Source: Chloroflexota bacterium (GTDB lineage: Bacteria > Chloroflexota > Anaerolineae > B4-G1 > SLSP01). Taken from it: a stretch of DNA of 7,163 nucleotides. Where the stretch lies: the NCBI GenBank assembly GCA_022707665.1, contig JAKJAE010000124.1, positions 1-7,163 on the forward strand, read 5' to 3'. Below, in pieces: positions 6,769 through 7,163 of this stretch. The notes beneath the pieces are model-generated. The model saw only the letters and a program-made list of their open reading frames with translations, did not search any database and had not been told where the DNA came from. The translations under genes were made by a program, and so were the position numbers. The first letter of the stretch is position 1. Each line of letters begins with the position of its first letter.

Positions 6769-7163
6769 CCCCATTCAAGATAGCCACGTTCAACGCCAAT
6801 TCGATCCGTGCACGCCTCGACCAGATCCTGGATTGGCTGGAGCGCGAACAGCCCGACGTGCTCTGCATCCAGGAGACCAAGGTCCAGGACCCCGATTTTC
6901 CCCGTGAGCCGATCGAGGCCGCCGGCTACACCGTTGCCTTTGCCGGACAGAAGGCCCATGCCGGCGTCGCAACCATCAGCAAGCAGGCGCCAACAGTAAC
7001 GCAGGCAGGATTCGACGATGGCGCCGACGCGCCGCGGCTGCTCTACGCCCAGATCGCAAACGTACACATCGTGAATACGTATGTTCCACAAGGGCGAGAA
7101 CCCGATCACAGCGAGTTCCAGCGCAAGTTGGCCTGGTTCCACACTTTCCGAGCGTGGCTGGAA
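6765..7163 (+). CDS. xth: Exodeoxyribonuclease III (AP endonuclease), N-terminal 133 residues; cut by right edge
   Basis: This enzyme of the endonuclease/exonuclease/phosphatase fold cleaves DNA at abasic sites and degrades 3' ends in base-excision repair. The visible half shows ATFNANSIRARL (7-18; Asn10 matches Asn7 of E. coli ExoIII), VLCIQETKV (32-40, metal-ligand Glu37), AGVATISK (66-73) and VNTYVPQGR (103-111, with Tyr106 matching catalytic Tyr109). The downstream Asp/Asn and final Asp-His motifs lie outside the window, so completeness cannot be checked; about half of a roughly 260-residue protein is present. The GTG start at 6765 overlaps the YbjN stop in GTGA. It is preceded by GGAGGAGG (6751-6758) with a 6-nt spacer, inside the end of the YbjN gene. 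Frame and coupling indicate an operon with prs and the YbjN gene. Confidence 0.92.
   Translation, partial: MTPFKIATFNANSIRARLDQILDWLEREQPDVLCIQETKVQDPDFPREPIEAAGYTVAFAGQKAHAGVATISKQAPTVTQAGFDDGADAPRLLYAQIANVHIVNTYVPQGREPDHSEFQRKLAWFHTFRAWLE

Noticed and set aside
1..7163. CRISPR arrays, tRNA/rRNA genes, insertion sequences, toxin-antitoxin pairs or a restriction enzyme partner
   Set aside because: I looked on both strands and found no direct-repeat arrays, cloverleaf-like segments, transposase-like proteins or nuclease motifs next to the methyltransferase.

Overview
The window is G+C-rich (roughly 60% by eye) and densely coding, with six protein genes. Nothing in it points to a mobile element, RNA gene or CRISPR array. 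The lineage is inferred, not proven: the long soluble GAF/PAS sensor with the LPNSLLPDTRSELALP signature, the S9 peptidase and the divergent PRPP synthetase together suggest a Chloroflexota bacterium (Chloroflexus/Roseiflexus-like or a relative). Starts are a mix of ATG, GTG and TTG, and five of the six genes have a good Shine-Dalgarno site.

Left part (minus strand, 1-2886): a DNA methyltransferase (2834 to 1734) is transcribed leftward from a near-consensus sigma-70-type promoter. It is followed after a 93-bp gap by a large GAF-GAF-PAS-GAF sensory protein (start at 1640) that runs off the left edge. The sensor appears to have its own promoter just after the methyltransferase stop codon. No restriction endonuclease is seen, so the methyltransferase looks solitary within this window. 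A perfect 6-bp inverted repeat covers its transcription start region and Shine-Dalgarno area.

Right part (plus strand, 2984-7163): a 654-residue S9-family serine peptidase (3055-5019) is divergent from the methyltransferase. It is followed by a divergent ribose-phosphate pyrophosphokinase (prs, TTG start at 5182) with its own promoter and a 9-bp hairpin in its leader. A YbjN-domain protein (6217-6768) and exonuclease III (start at 6765, open at the right edge) follow closely. The last two overlap by 4 bp (GTGA), so prs-ybjN-xth is probably one operon. It links PRPP supply for nucleotide synthesis with a putative regulator/chaperone-fold protein and base-excision DNA repair.

The most interesting points are the non-canonical HPPY catalytic motif of the methyltransferase, the dyad over its promoter, the substituted active-site positions in the PRPP synthetase, the hairpin in the prs leader, and four predicted promoters that all have a 16-bp spacer. 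The window looks like ordinary chromosome rather than a clear defence or mobile island. I found no convincing new multi-gene system.
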